64,000 nt of DNA from Sanguibacter keddieii DSM 10542 (GCF_000024925.1 NC_013521.1:434001-498000); one strand, 5' to 3'; positions 9,101-16,906 are shown, counted from the stretch's first letter. Numbers and translations: made by a program. The notes: generated by a model from the letters alone, not told the origin.

Positions 9101-9315
9101 CGGACGAGCCGGTGGTCGAGGAGGCAGCCGACGTGCTGGTGGACCTGCCCGGCCCGGTCCCCTCGGAGGAGGTCCCCACGCCAGACCCAGCTCCCGCGGG
9201 CGTCCTCGCCGCGACCGGAGCCGGGGTGGCCGCACTGATCCTGGGGGCCGCGCTCCTGCTGATCGGTGTCCTCGCCGCGCTGGCCGCCCGTCGACGCGGC
9301 GGGCCGACCTCATGA
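6169..9315 (+). CDS. Repeat-containing surface protein with LAATG sorting signal
   Basis: A predicted 1048-residue secreted, wall-anchored protein. A basic N-terminus precedes a hydrophobic signal segment at about 40-60 ending ATAEP. The C-terminus has LAATG, a membrane segment and RRR, a class E sortase-type signal. The N-terminal domain (about 60-230) contains WCIQ and ALSYLVHTRH. It is followed by about five repeats of roughly 136 residues. Three carry a YTWVWE/R motif (about 415, 551, 687), and two degenerate copies follow (about 827 and 930). The ATG at 6169 has GGAG upstream. Likely an adhesin or stalk, but the specific ligand is unknown. It overlaps a frame of the next gene by ATGA. 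Confidence 0.85.
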   Translation: MTLACPTGPPAPDPAPPGPPGASRRGRPRRGRSRATSLLSMLLGLVLVAAGLVTTAGSATAEPTGPGMNIRPPGHGDVWLGALAPPPGSGTGELLWCIQGRMMPPNASSVVVASSAVDDPVLAAAVAAHQHVETVEMRAALSYLVHTRHQIPGTMVGGDAAEAARLISQGTPDAIKDLAASVISGAAANAGPYAGASPVVQTGDSRTGRVDGVALLSAAGTPQAGKPFTLTLEGPAVWDETGTNELRGTTGAQALSFGWTATGNGLVTYRASFGDLGRVTLTRMVFSGAVQEVLTYGNRAAIDPREVTSPPAEFEVVRDFQPEITTRVASTFVAKGDPMVDIVTAAAAAGDQWATVGGAPVALVARGTLYGPYASQPAESATVPDGAPVVGSETLTFAGPSTQHSPGTLSATGSGYYTWVWEFDKEAQAPDVRPYVRASFAHPFGQVVETSIVPFAFQVRTEVADTVVEKGDRFVDRVTAEPVAGDLWLHHADGSPVELSATGTLYGPFVAQPAESAVAPADAPVVTTETLVFSGPGTLDSPGETVATSSGYYTWVWEIRSAEQPVRSQPYITGDFVDTFGLVAETHVVPFQPEAVTERADRVVDDGTPLVDHVTASVVEGDLWLEARGAGPVEVMFEGTAYGPFLRPSEEGGQIPAGAPVAGTERLTFSAPGTQTTAGEVLATGPGFYTWVWRVVVDDQPVDLQDYVADDWSDDFMIPIETSTVLHQVEHLSVAREYNVVPGGRAFDTIRITGMAPDHGEFEGLAEWVPDVRTATVRAYGPVVEVPSGAEVPEGTPVLWEGTVEARNGVFHVGYDDDHPVSPTEPGHYVFVYSVEGDDRVEAYTSRFDDVLERFYVPGLPEVELPLQVVTQATPTAVVGEPFGDTALVTGTVPDGAYLVFEAFGPQDPDEVPVCEAAFFTSERVEVPGPGYYASGDTTVDRPGAVYWVESLYSSGDELLHRGECGIPSETTLVTEAPDEPVVEEAADVLVDLPGPVPSEEVPTPDPAPAGVLAATGAGVAALILGAALLLIGVLAALAARRRGGPTS

Positions 9316-9425
9316 CCGCGGTCGGCGAGGACCGGACGGGGGTCGACCTCCTGGAGGCGGCTCTCCCCGGGGCTGGGGAGGGCCCGGTTGTGGAGCTACG
9401 TGCGCAAACCCGCACAGACTCCGCT

Positions 9426-9431
9426 TATCAT
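9426..9431 (+). promoter_or_regulatory. -10 box of a probable leaderless promoter
   Basis: TATCAT lies exactly 6 nt before the ATG at 9438, and no Shine-Dalgarno sequence is present. Confidence 0.55.
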
Positions 9432-9437
9432 CCCACC

Positions 9438-10568
9438 ATGCAGACAACGGAGAGCGGACCGTCGGACGCCACGCCAGAGGCCACCGCTGCTGACCCGACA
9501 GGAGCAGCACCAGACCCCTCGGTCCCGGCGAGGTCCCCGCGTCGGGTGCGCCTCGTCGCGTCGGTGGTCGCGCTCGCGGCCGTCGTCCTGACGGGGGTCG
9601 TGTGGAACGCGGTCGCCGAGCAGCGGGCGCAGGCTCAGCTCGAGGAGGCGCGGGACGCTCTCGCCGCCCACCTCGAGGACCGGGCGCGGGTCGTGGTCAC
9701 GTCCGAGGAGGTCCTGGCGCGAGGTGCCGACGTGCACCGGGCGAGCGAGGGGGAGGTGCTCGACGACTCGGTGCGCGAGCACCTCGACGCCGCACTCTCC
9801 GCGCTCGACGAGACGCTCTCTGCCGTGCAGGAGGTCGCGACCGCACCCGTCGACGCCGACCTCTCGGCTGTTCGCGAGGTCATCGCCACGGTCGCCCCAG
9901 CGGTGGTGCTCACCGTGAGAGCCGTCGACGAGGCCGAGGTCGGGATCACGGCCGTCGTCGAGGCCCAGGCGGAGTGGGTCCTGGCGACCACACGTGACGC
10001 CTACGACGGTCTGGTCGACGAGGTGGCGGCCCTGGCCGCGCAGGCCGACGAGCTCCTGGTCCGGACCGAGGGTGCGGTGCTCGACGATGGCGCCCGTGAG
10101 CGCCTCGCGGCGTGGGCGGGGCGGGCAGCGGAGGTCCTGGCGGCTCCGCTGCCGGCCGATGCCGACCTCGAGGGCGCCGTCGAGGCGCTGCGGGACCTCG
10201 TGGCTGAGGTCACGGCGGCGATCAGCGGGGTCGAGGACTCTGGCGCGGCGTGGCAGGAGGAGCAGGATCGTCTCGCTGCGGCCCGCTCCTCTCAAGTGAC
10301 GCAGCAGGCGCCGTCGTCTCCCGCTCCGGCTCCGGCGAGGCCGGGGTCAGGTGCCTCGGGGACGGGCGGCAGCCCGAGCCCGGCGGTGTCGGTACCGCGG
10401 GCTCCAGCCGCTGTCCCTGCGCCTGCACCGGCACCAGCTCCGGCCCCTGCTGCAGAGACTCCCCCTGTGCCAGGCCCTATCGGTGACGGCTCGTACTGGG
10501 TCGAGACAGAGACCGGTTTCGGTTCCGACCTCTGCGGAGACGAGTTCGGCAACAACTGGGAGTGCTGA
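9438..10568 (+). CDS. Membrane-anchored coiled protein of unknown function
   Basis: Not recognised. The 376-residue product has a short acidic N-terminus, one membrane segment at about 40-58 (VRLVASVVALAAVVLTGVVW), a long Ala/Glu/Val-rich region to about 285 likely to be helical or coiled, a Pro/Ala-rich linker to about 345, and a short tail PIGDGSYWVETETGFGSDLC ending in a second Cys. The two tail cysteines could form a disulfide outside the cell. The start at 9438 is preferred because a -10 box sits 6 nt upstream. An alternative ATG at 9312 overlaps the stop of the previous gene and would add 42 residues. Confidence 0.7.
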   Translation: MQTTESGPSDATPEATAADPTGAAPDPSVPARSPRRVRLVASVVALAAVVLTGVVWNAVAEQRAQAQLEEARDALAAHLEDRARVVVTSEEVLARGADVHRASEGEVLDDSVREHLDAALSALDETLSAVQEVATAPVDADLSAVREVIATVAPAVVLTVRAVDEAEVGITAVVEAQAEWVLATTRDAYDGLVDEVAALAAQADELLVRTEGAVLDDGARERLAAWAGRAAEVLAAPLPADADLEGAVEALRDLVAEVTAAISGVEDSGAAWQEEQDRLAAARSSQVTQQAPSSPAPAPARPGSGASGTGGSPSPAVSVPRAPAAVPAPAPAPAPAPAAETPPVPGPIGDGSYWVETETGFGSDLCGDEFGNNWEC

Positions 10569-10616
10569 GGCGCGACCGACTGCTGCAGCCCTGTGCCTTC
10601 CATGGCGCCGGGCTGC

Positions 10617-10649
10617 AGCGGCGCGTCTCCGGGGCGCGCTGGCGCCGCT
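10617..10649. terminator. Convergent-gene hairpin
   Basis: AGCGGCGC (10617-10624) pairs with GCGCCGCT (10642-10649), with further GCGCG/CGCGC pairing inside. It sits between two convergent genes and could terminate both. Confidence 0.5.
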
Positions 10650-10664
10650 CAGAGACTCGTGACC

Positions 10665-12107
10665 TCAGGTCGTCGAGAGCGCGAAGGCGTCCTGCGCGAG
10701 GTTGACGAGATCGACGGCCCCGGGGAGTGCGAGGGGGTCGTCGGTGGCCAGCTGGATGCTCAGCACGACCTTCTCGCCGTCGGCGGTCTCGGCGTACCAG
10801 GACCCGGCGAGGTCACCGGGGGCGCTGCCGCCCTTGAACCCGACGTAGGGCCACTCGGCGGAGTCGAGGTCCACGCCGGGGTTGGCCGAGAGGATGTCGC
10901 GCACGGGCTCGCCGGCGTCGGTCGTCGCCATGGTCTGCAGGGTGGCGTGCGCGGTGCAGAGGTCCTCAGCGGTCGCGAACCAGTCGAGCCCGTCGTCCCA
11001 CCGGGAGCCGGTGATGGACGCGGGGTCGATGTCGAGCACGCCCAGGGGCACCTGGTCGAGGGCCGCCTGGCGGTCCTCGGCGCTGAGGTCGGTCCAGCTC
11101 GGGACGATCTCGGGCGCACCCCAGCCGAGCCAGAAGAGGTCGCGGGTGGTGAGCAGCGGAGCGTTGACCGTCGGGTCGTGGTGACCCATGTCGCCCATGG
11201 CGGCCAGGACGGCCTCACGCCCGACGGTGCTGATGAGCAGGTCCGTCGCGGTGTTGTCGCTGATCGAGATCATGGCGGTCGCGGCCTGCTCGACGGTCAC
11301 GGTGCTGCCGGAGGGCTGGTCCTGGAGCGTGCCGGAGGGCAGGGACTTCACGTCGTCGGTGAGCGTGAGGTCCGTGTCCCAGGTGAGGCTGCCGTCGCCG
11401 ACGGCGGTGACGACGGCGCCGAGCACGTAGATCTTGACGATCGACCCGAGAGGCAGGGCCGTGGCGGTGTCGCCTGTCTGGTGCACGGGCGTGCACAGCC
11501 CGGCCTCGTCGACCGTCGACACCTGGAGGGCGTGGGTGACACCGGTGCCGGTGAGCAGCTCGTCGAGCTCCTCCCAGCTCGCGGCAGGCTCGCGCGAGGG
11601 GTCGGCGCCAGGGGCGAAGAACAGCGTGAGGATCTGCCCGGCGTCGTCGGTCGCGACCTGCAGCTCGAGGAAGGTGCCGGTCGTGTCGGTGATCGTCACG
11701 GCAACCGCAGATCCTTCGCCGCGGACCGCCACGGCGGTCCAGGGACCGGTCGCGCCCACGGACGTGAGGGCGCCGGCGAGCTCCTCGGCGCTCATCTCCG
11801 CCAGGGCCTCGGGTGCGACACGCTCGGCGACCTCGTCGGCGTCCACGGTGACCTCGGGGTCGAGCTGGGAGAGGACCCAGACGGCCTGCTCGCCTGCCGG
11901 ACCGTCGGGCATGAGCACCGGCTCGGTCGACGGTGCGGGGGTGCTCTCGCCGTCCGCGGTCGGTGTCGCGCTCGTGCCGGGGTTCGGGGCGTCCGGCGAG
12001 TCGTCGGTCGAGCAGCCGGTGACCACCAGCGTCGCTGCCAGGGCTGCCGCTCCCGCGGCTCGTAGTGCTCGGTCGGGGCGCGGGGAGTCGAGAGGCTTCC
12101 TTGGCAT
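10665..12107 (-). CDS. Serine hydrolase lipoprotein, class A beta-lactamase fold
   Basis: A 480-residue exported lipoprotein (lipobox VVTGC at about 28-32, then an acidic/Pro linker). The N-terminal domain of about 180 residues (LEL-type, QAVWVLSQLDPEVTVDADEV) precedes a class A beta-lactamase-like hydrolase domain with SIVK (active-site Ser-x-x-Lys in GSIVKIYVLG), SDN in ISISDNTATDLL and KGG in place of the KTG box. Domain order and motifs fit the Cpa-type or penicillin-binding-like serine hydrolases. A true beta-lactamase role is uncertain. A TAGCGT box 7 nt upstream suggests a leaderless start. Transcribed convergently to the preceding gene. Confidence 0.85.
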   Translation of the reverse strand: MPRKPLDSPRPDRALRAAGAAALAATLVVTGCSTDDSPDAPNPGTSATPTADGESTPAPSTEPVLMPDGPAGEQAVWVLSQLDPEVTVDADEVAERVAPEALAEMSAEELAGALTSVGATGPWTAVAVRGEGSAVAVTITDTTGTFLELQVATDDAGQILTLFFAPGADPSREPAASWEELDELLTGTGVTHALQVSTVDEAGLCTPVHQTGDTATALPLGSIVKIYVLGAVVTAVGDGSLTWDTDLTLTDDVKSLPSGTLQDQPSGSTVTVEQAATAMISISDNTATDLLISTVGREAVLAAMGDMGHHDPTVNAPLLTTRDLFWLGWGAPEIVPSWTDLSAEDRQAALDQVPLGVLDIDPASITGSRWDDGLDWFATAEDLCTAHATLQTMATTDAGEPVRDILSANPGVDLDSAEWPYVGFKGGSAPGDLAGSWYAETADGEKVVLSIQLATDDPLALPGAVDLVNLAQDAFALSTT

Positions 12108-12114
12108 GCACGTG

Positions 12115-12120
12115 ACGCTA
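12115..12120 (-). promoter_or_regulatory. -10 box of a probable leaderless promoter
   Basis: On the minus strand TAGCGT lies 7 nt before the ATG at 12107, with no Shine-Dalgarno sequence. Confidence 0.45.
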
Positions 12121-12170
12121 TCAAGAGATGCGGGGTGCCGCCGCGCCGCTCGCAGACGCGACGGTGCTGG

Positions 12171-12479
12171 TCAGCCGATGCGTTCGACAGCGGCCTGGGC
12201 CTTGCGGAGGGCGTCCTGCGCGCTGGCGTCGCTGCTGGTGAGCGAGCGGCGCAGGGTCCGCACGATGGTCTTGACCTCGTCGGCGACGGTCGACCACCGG
12301 CGCTCGCAGGCCTGGTAGTCGGCGGACACCCCGGTGGCCTCGTAGTCGGCCATGGCGCCGCGCACGTCGGCGGTCCTCTGGTCGACCAGGCTCTCGAGCC
12401 GGGCGGCCACCCGGTCGAAGTTCTCCTGTGCGGTCGTGGAGGCCGCGAGGTCGAAGTCGCGGCGGTCGGTGCTCGTCAT
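12171..12479 (-). CDS. WXG100/ESAT-6-like protein, second copy (type B)
   Basis: A 102-residue helical protein without signal peptide, of the length of ESAT-6 family substrates. It is clearly paralogous to the protein at 16938-17252: both contain DRRDF, LAASTTAQENF and AMADYEA.GVSADY, and both end in a Gly after an amphipathic helix. Members of this group are exported by type VII systems. The WXG turn itself is replaced (GVSADY). It follows the type A partner by 21 nt and the two probably form a heterodimer. GGAGGA lies before the ATG. Confidence 0.82.
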   Translation of the reverse strand: MTSTDRRDFDLAASTTAQENFDRVAARLESLVDQRTADVRGAMADYEATGVSADYQACERRWSTVADEVKTIVRTLRRSLTSSDASAQDALRKAQAAVERIG

Positions 12480-12500
12480 GGTGGTCCTCCTCCTGGTCGG

Positions 12501-12836
12501 TCAGCGACCGGTCGAGAACCGGGCGGCGGAGAACGAGGCACCCGACTCGGCCGACCTCGTCTCGTCGGCCATGGTCTGGTCGCCCTCGGCGAAGGCGCGG
12601 TCCATGCCCCCGATGCCGGTGAGCACCGAGGCGAGCGCGGTGTCGAGCTCGACGGCGATCTGCTCGGTTCGGGCCCGGAACCTGTCGAAGGCGGCCCGGC
12701 CGGCACCGTTGAACTTCCCCTCGAGCGGCTCGGCGGCCGCGGCGAGCTCTCGGACGAGCGCCCCCAGGTCGTCGGTCGAGGTCGACGTCTTCTGCGCGAG
12801 CGTCGACAGCACCCCTGCACCCATCGCGAACTTCAT
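12501..12836 (-). CDS. WXG100-like protein, second copy (type A)
   Basis: A 111-residue all-helical protein starting MKFAMGAGVLSTLAQKTSTS. It has exactly the same length as its paralogue at 17289-17624 and they share FNGAGRAAFD at the position of the WXG turn, plus MDRAFAEGDQTMADETR near the C-terminus. The gene is paired with the type B gene downstream, as in the first copy. Likely a type VII substrate or chaperone partner for the toxin encoded just upstream. It is the seventh gene of the minus-strand cassette, after about 100 nt of non-coding DNA. Confidence 0.82.
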   Translation of the reverse strand: MKFAMGAGVLSTLAQKTSTSTDDLGALVRELAAAAEPLEGKFNGAGRAAFDRFRARTEQIAVELDTALASVLTGIGGMDRAFAEGDQTMADETRSAESGASFSAARFSTGR

Positions 12837-12939
12837 GCCCTGCTCCCGTCGTGACGGGCGACGACCTCGGTCTGGTCGTCACCGGTCCCTCGAGACTAGG
12901 TCGGGCATACCGGGCGCCGAGGGTTGTCCACAGGGGCAG

Positions 12940-13395
12940 CTACGTGAAGTTGTCGTAGCTGACCTCCCCGGCCGTGGGGTCGACCTTCCCGACGATCTCC
13001 GTGGCCGTCGTCAGCCTGTCCCAGGGGATCACCCCGATCCAGTCGATGCTGTAGGACGAGACCGGGGCGGGCTTGAGAAGAGGGTGCGGCGGTGGCTTGT
13101 CCTGGTCGTTGATGCTGGAGTACCTGGGGCAGACGGCTCGGACGAGAGCGGTGTGCGCCAGGGCGTCGACAGAGTCGACGGCGACGAGGACGTCGTCAAG
13201 CATCGCGCTCGTGCTGACACGGTAGGCCTCTGTCACCTGGGCAGGCGGGACCCGTCGGTAGGAGCGGTACTCGGTGACCCATGCCCAGCCGTCAGGTCTC
13301 GGACCGGCGTGGTCGAGGTAGATCCCGAGGCCCTCGCTGTTGAGCCACGCCGGGTACTCGACCCCGTCGACCACCGCGTAGAGCCCGCTCCTCAC
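12940..13395 (-). CDS. Immunity-like protein 2 of the toxin cassette
   Basis: A 151-residue cytoplasmic-looking protein, homologous along its whole length to the next upstream gene. Shared blocks include GLYAVVDGVEY near the start, then VTEAYRVSTSAMLDDV, PPPHPLL and YSIDWIGVIPWDRLT near the end. The start is the GTG at 13395, which overlaps the upstream stop as GTGA. A longer in-frame reading to 13728 only shadows the neighbour. Position right behind a toxin gene and tandem duplication are typical of polymorphic-toxin immunity genes. The function is inferred from context, as no family was recognised. Confidence 0.72.
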   Translation of the reverse strand: MRSGLYAVVDGVEYPAWLNSEGLGIYLDHAGPRPDGWAWVTEYRSYRRVPPAQVTEAYRVSTSAMLDDVLVAVDSVDALAHTALVRAVCPRYSSINDQDKPPPHPLLKPAPVSSYSIDWIGVIPWDRLTTATEIVGKVDPTAGEVSYDNFT

Positions 13396-13859
13396 AGCCC
13401 GGCCTCCTCGTGTCCGTCCAGGAGGTCTTCTCCCGTCGCCGGGTCGATGCGTCCGACTGCCTCGTCGACGTCGGTGAGCCGGTCCCAGGGGACGACGCCC
13501 ATCCAGTCGACGCTGTACGGCGGGTTCTGGACGGCTTCGAGCAGCGGGTGTGGTGGCGGGCGGTGCTGGTCGCTCATGCTCGAGTATGTGGGGTTTTTCG
13601 CTCTGACGACGGCCGTCCGGGCAACGGGATCGACCTGGTCTACATGGACAGCCACCTCGTCCAGCATCGCGTCTGTGAGGATCTCGTAGGCTTCCGAGAC
13701 TGCGTCGAGGGGGATGGCCTTTCCCCACGAGTCACGTCGGCCGTGCTCCCACCCCTCGGGACGAGGCAGTGTGCCTGGAACATAGATCGAGACGCCACCG
13801 GCATGGAGCGATGCTTCGTACTCGACGCCCTCCACGACAGCGTAGATACCTCTTCTCAC
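13392..13859 (-). CDS. Immunity-like protein 1 of the toxin cassette
   Basis: A 155-residue protein beginning VRRGIYAVVEGVEYEASL. The GTG start at 13859 overlaps the toxin stop codon (GTGA), so translation is coupled to the toxin. It is about 40-50% identical by eye to the next gene. The segment WGKAIPLDAVSEAYEI also resembles WRREVPLGDLTELFEI in the C-terminal half of the protein at 17935-18864. Most likely the cognate immunity protein of the 874-residue toxin (inference from order and coupling). No signal peptide, so it would act in the cytoplasm. Confidence 0.75.
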   Translation of the reverse strand: MRRGIYAVVEGVEYEASLHAGGVSIYVPGTLPRPEGWEHGRRDSWGKAIPLDAVSEAYEILTDAMLDEVAVHVDQVDPVARTAVVRAKNPTYSSMSDQHRPPPHPLLEAVQNPPYSVDWMGVVPWDRLTDVDEAVGRIDPATGEDLLDGHEEAGL

Positions 13860-16480
13860 AAGACCATCTTCCACTGCTGGAAGTTGTCCATGCGTGCGAC
13901 GAGGACGCGTTCTCCATCTGGGGCGATCTTCCACATCTCCGCTCCGGCGGGCACCTCGACGCGACCGAAGATCTGGAGCTCAGGGGTGTACGCCCCCCGC
14001 GTTCCTCCGAAGCCGTTCCCTCGATGGAGGTTGGTGGGATCGAGGCTGTAGTCGACGTGGTTGTGCTTCTCCAGCAGGGCTTCTTCCCAGGCCTTGAGAG
14101 CCTTCGGCGACGTAGGTCTCGGCTCTCGAGCGATGTGCTGCTCCTCGACGAGCTCGTGAAGCCGTGTCTTGAAAGCATCAGGGCTGAGCTGTGAGAGCTC
14201 GGTGTGATGCGCCTCGATCGCGTCTGTCACGTAGTGGACGGTGGATGGCTGGGTCTTGCCCGCCTCGAACTCGATGGAGAAGTAGTTCTGGTCCACGTAC
14301 TGCCGTTGAGCGTCTCCGAACTTCGTGTTCTCGTAGCCGAGGCCGATCCCGTCGTAGGTGCCTCTCGTGTCCAGGTCGCCGACATCGACGGATCGAGAGA
14401 CGAAGCCTCCCACCTCTGATGCCCCATACCTCGTGGGGGTGGTGCCCATGATCTCCGGGTTTTCCCGGACCAGACGGTCGTACGCGGCGAGCTGAGCCGC
14501 AGCGTCGGGGGAGTCGATGTCGATCTGCTTGCCGAGGTCGTTGATGAAGGTGTGTGCGAGGTCCGGCGGGATGACCTTCTGCAGGACGGTGTCCGGGGTG
14601 ACGCCCGGGAGCGAGTCGCGGATGTCGCGCAAGGCCCAGAGGTCGTCTGCGCTGAGCTTGTTCAGCGGCGTGTCGAGGAGCTCGACGAACTTCGCCTCGG
14701 TGAGGTTGTTCCGTACGAGGCCCTGGGCGAGCGTGTAGTTGAAGTGCTCCTGCGTCCCCGCCTTGTTGCCGAGCGGGGTGTCGGGGCTGCGGTCGCCGCG
14801 GTACGGTCCGTCACCACCGGTGCCGTCGCCGCCGTTCCCGCCGCCACCGTTGTCTCCGCCGCCGCCAGAGCCGTTGCCAGGTCCTCCGGGCGTCCCGTCG
14901 CCCGGCCCACCAGGCGTGCCGTCTCCGGACCCGCCGTGCCCTCCAGACCCGTGACCACCACCGGTCCCGTCACCACCGCCACCACCGGACCCGCTGTGGC
15001 TGCTGCCACCGTTGTCGATCAGGTGGACCCCGCCCCCGTGGTGCGTCGACGGTGAGCCGGGCGCACCGGCCCCGACGAGCTCGTGCTCGCGCACGAGGTC
15101 GACGACGGGCTGCTGCGCGGGCGTCTCGGCCTGGTTCGTGTTGTTGGTCTGCTCGGCGCGCGGGTGCTCGTTGGAGACGTCGACGTCGCGGTTGACGTTG
15201 TTCGTCGCCCCGGCGTCGTCGCCGCCGCGGTTGACGGCGGGGTTGTCGTCGAAGACGCCCGAGTTCCCGCCGGTGCCACCGGTGCCGTCACCGCGGTGGG
15301 TGTTGGGCAGCTCGATGTCCACGTCGATGTCGATGCCGCGCAGCGACGTCGACAGGCCGGTGCTGAGGTCGCTGAGGTTGGTCCGCAGGCCGGAGAGCAC
15401 GTCGTCGAGCTTGAAGCCCTTGAGGGCCTTGGCGCCGCCGATGATGAGGTCGGTCGGGTCGAGGACGCGGTTGACCACGGAGGCGCCCTTGCCGATCCCG
15501 GAGAGGACCTGTCCCGTCCGGCCGGCGGTCGCGGTGCCCTTGACGACACCACCGGCGCCGAAGGTGAAGACGGTCAGCGCGATGTTGCCGAGCGCGGTGC
15601 CTGCGGCGCGCGCCGGGTCCTCTGCCCACATGTCCCACGCGATGAGCGACTTTCCGGTCTCGGTCCAGGCGTTGCCGGCGGTTCCCCAGCCCCACTCACC
15701 GGTCTCGGGGTCGCGCCCGATGAGCGCGCCCATCCCGCCCCAGGTCGCCTCGAAGGTCTCCCACGAGAAGCCGTCCTCGCCGAGGCCGATCATGCCGCCG
15801 AGGCCCTTGAGGCCTTCCCAGCCGATGTCCATGACGATGCCGTCCCAGACGAAGCTCTTGACGCCCACGGCGGCCGACTTGGGGCAGTGGTCCTCGCGCT
15901 GCACCTGGGAGCCCCAGGGCATCTCTGCGTCCTCGGGGATCTCGGAGTACCCGTAGCCGTTGGGGTCGTCGTCGCCGGTGCTCGCCGTCCACGGCGCGAT
16001 GCAGTCGATCGCGCGGATGGCGTTGGCGCAGGTGCGCTCGGCCTCCCAGAGCTGGACCTGCAGGTTCCCGGCGCGCGTGCGGAGCGCGTCGTTGGTGTCG
16101 ATGTTGTCCTGCTCGAACTGCCACTCGTCGTCGCCGGAGATCGAGGTGCGGAAGGTCCCGATGTCGGAGCGGAGGGTGTCGAGGGAGGCCTTGATGTCGC
16201 GGATGTCGGTCGCGTAGGTGCTGAGCGCCGCCGAGACGCGCTCGAGGTCGCTCGCGAAGGTGTCGGTCGTGGTGGCGACCGGGTCCATCACGGCGACGAG
16301 CGTCTCGGACTCGGGTGCCTTGTAGTAGGCGCCGAGGCCCTGCCAGGTGGACTTGACGTCGGCTCCCTGGTCGCGGATCGACGTCGCCTGCGTGAGCAGG
16401 TCGGCGGCGGCGGCCTCGACGGCGTCGGGGTCGAGGTTCGCCCCGGGCAGCCCGGTGGCGTTGATGGCCTGCGCGCTCAT
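13856..16480 (-). CDS. Type VII-associated polymorphic toxin
   Basis: An 874-residue multidomain protein. The N-terminal helical region (about 1-165) has TWQGLG near residue 45, like a WXG/LXG export domain. A hydrophobic stretch lies at about 290-330 (ALGNIALTVFTFGAGGVVKG), a Gly/Asp/His-rich linker at about 480-562, and a distinct C-terminal domain to the end. The last part (GGFVSRSVDV near 690, GNGFGGTRG near 818, VPAGAEMWKIAPDGERVLVA near 845) matches block by block the N-terminal half of the protein at 17935-18864. The catalytic class is not recognised. An ADP-ribosyltransferase-like fold is possible. ATG at 16480 overlaps the DUF6507-like stop (ATGA). Confidence 0.82.
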   Translation of the reverse strand: MSAQAINATGLPGANLDPDAVEAAAADLLTQATSIRDQGADVKSTWQGLGAYYKAPESETLVAVMDPVATTTDTFASDLERVSAALSTYATDIRDIKASLDTLRSDIGTFRTSISGDDEWQFEQDNIDTNDALRTRAGNLQVQLWEAERTCANAIRAIDCIAPWTASTGDDDPNGYGYSEIPEDAEMPWGSQVQREDHCPKSAAVGVKSFVWDGIVMDIGWEGLKGLGGMIGLGEDGFSWETFEATWGGMGALIGRDPETGEWGWGTAGNAWTETGKSLIAWDMWAEDPARAAGTALGNIALTVFTFGAGGVVKGTATAGRTGQVLSGIGKGASVVNRVLDPTDLIIGGAKALKGFKLDDVLSGLRTNLSDLSTGLSTSLRGIDIDVDIELPNTHRGDGTGGTGGNSGVFDDNPAVNRGGDDAGATNNVNRDVDVSNEHPRAEQTNNTNQAETPAQQPVVDLVREHELVGAGAPGSPSTHHGGGVHLIDNGGSSHSGSGGGGGDGTGGGHGSGGHGGSGDGTPGGPGDGTPGGPGNGSGGGGDNGGGGNGGDGTGGDGPYRGDRSPDTPLGNKAGTQEHFNYTLAQGLVRNNLTEAKFVELLDTPLNKLSADDLWALRDIRDSLPGVTPDTVLQKVIPPDLAHTFINDLGKQIDIDSPDAAAQLAAYDRLVRENPEIMGTTPTRYGASEVGGFVSRSVDVGDLDTRGTYDGIGLGYENTKFGDAQRQYVDQNYFSIEFEAGKTQPSTVHYVTDAIEAHHTELSQLSPDAFKTRLHELVEEQHIAREPRPTSPKALKAWEEALLEKHNHVDYSLDPTNLHRGNGFGGTRGAYTPELQIFGRVEVPAGAEMWKIAPDGERVLVARMDNFQQWKMVL

Positions 16481-16830
16481 TCGGGTGCCTCCGTGAACTG
16501 GTCGAAGCGACCGGTCGATGCGACCTCTGAGGCGAGCTGCTGCTGGGTGAGCATCATCTCCTCGTCGCCCTTGTTGTACCAGCCGATGGCCGCGACGGTC
16601 CCTGTCATCGCGGCCTCCATCCGGGTGCCGATGCCCTGGAGGGTGGTGGTGCGGTTCTCGAAGAACACGCCGATGGCCTCGGCGACGACGGGGCAGTCGC
16701 CGGAGCCGGTGACGGCGCTCGTGACGATCCCCTCGATGCCGCCGAGCGCGGTTGACAGCTCGTCCGCCTCGACCAGCATGGAGTTGAGGACGGTCTCGCA
16801 CCCGCTCAACGTGATCTCGTACCCGCTCAT
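16477..16830 (-). CDS. DUF6507-like small type VII-associated protein
   Basis: A 117-residue helical protein, MSGYEITLSGCETVLNSMLV at the start, with a GWYNKGDEEMM motif near residue 85-95. Length and pattern resemble the DUF6507 family of actinobacterial WXG-like proteins, identified from memory only. The ATG at 16830 is preferred over an upstream in-frame start because AAGGAC lies before it. It overlaps the toxin start by ATGA, so the two are co-translated and this protein may pair with the toxin N-terminal domain for export. Confidence 0.75.
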   Translation of the reverse strand: MSGYEITLSGCETVLNSMLVEADELSTALGGIEGIVTSAVTGSGDCPVVAEAIGVFFENRTTTLQGIGTRMEAAMTGTVAAIGWYNKGDEEMMLTQQQLASEVASTGRFDQFTEAPE

Positions 16831-16906
16831 CGCAAGGACCCCTTGACCCTTCGGTGGACGCGGCCGCAGCCGCACGGTGGCGCAGGCGGTGAGGCCTGCT
16901 CAGGAG

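Noticed and set aside
12940-13728. 262-codon version of immunity-like protein 2
   Set aside because: The first 111 codons overlap the upstream homologue in a different frame; the GTGA-coupled start at 13395 aligns with the paralogue.
14795-15035. Gly-rich segment as a PE_PGRS-type protein
   Set aside because: It is an internal linker of the toxin, flanked by unrelated domains, and there is no PE domain.
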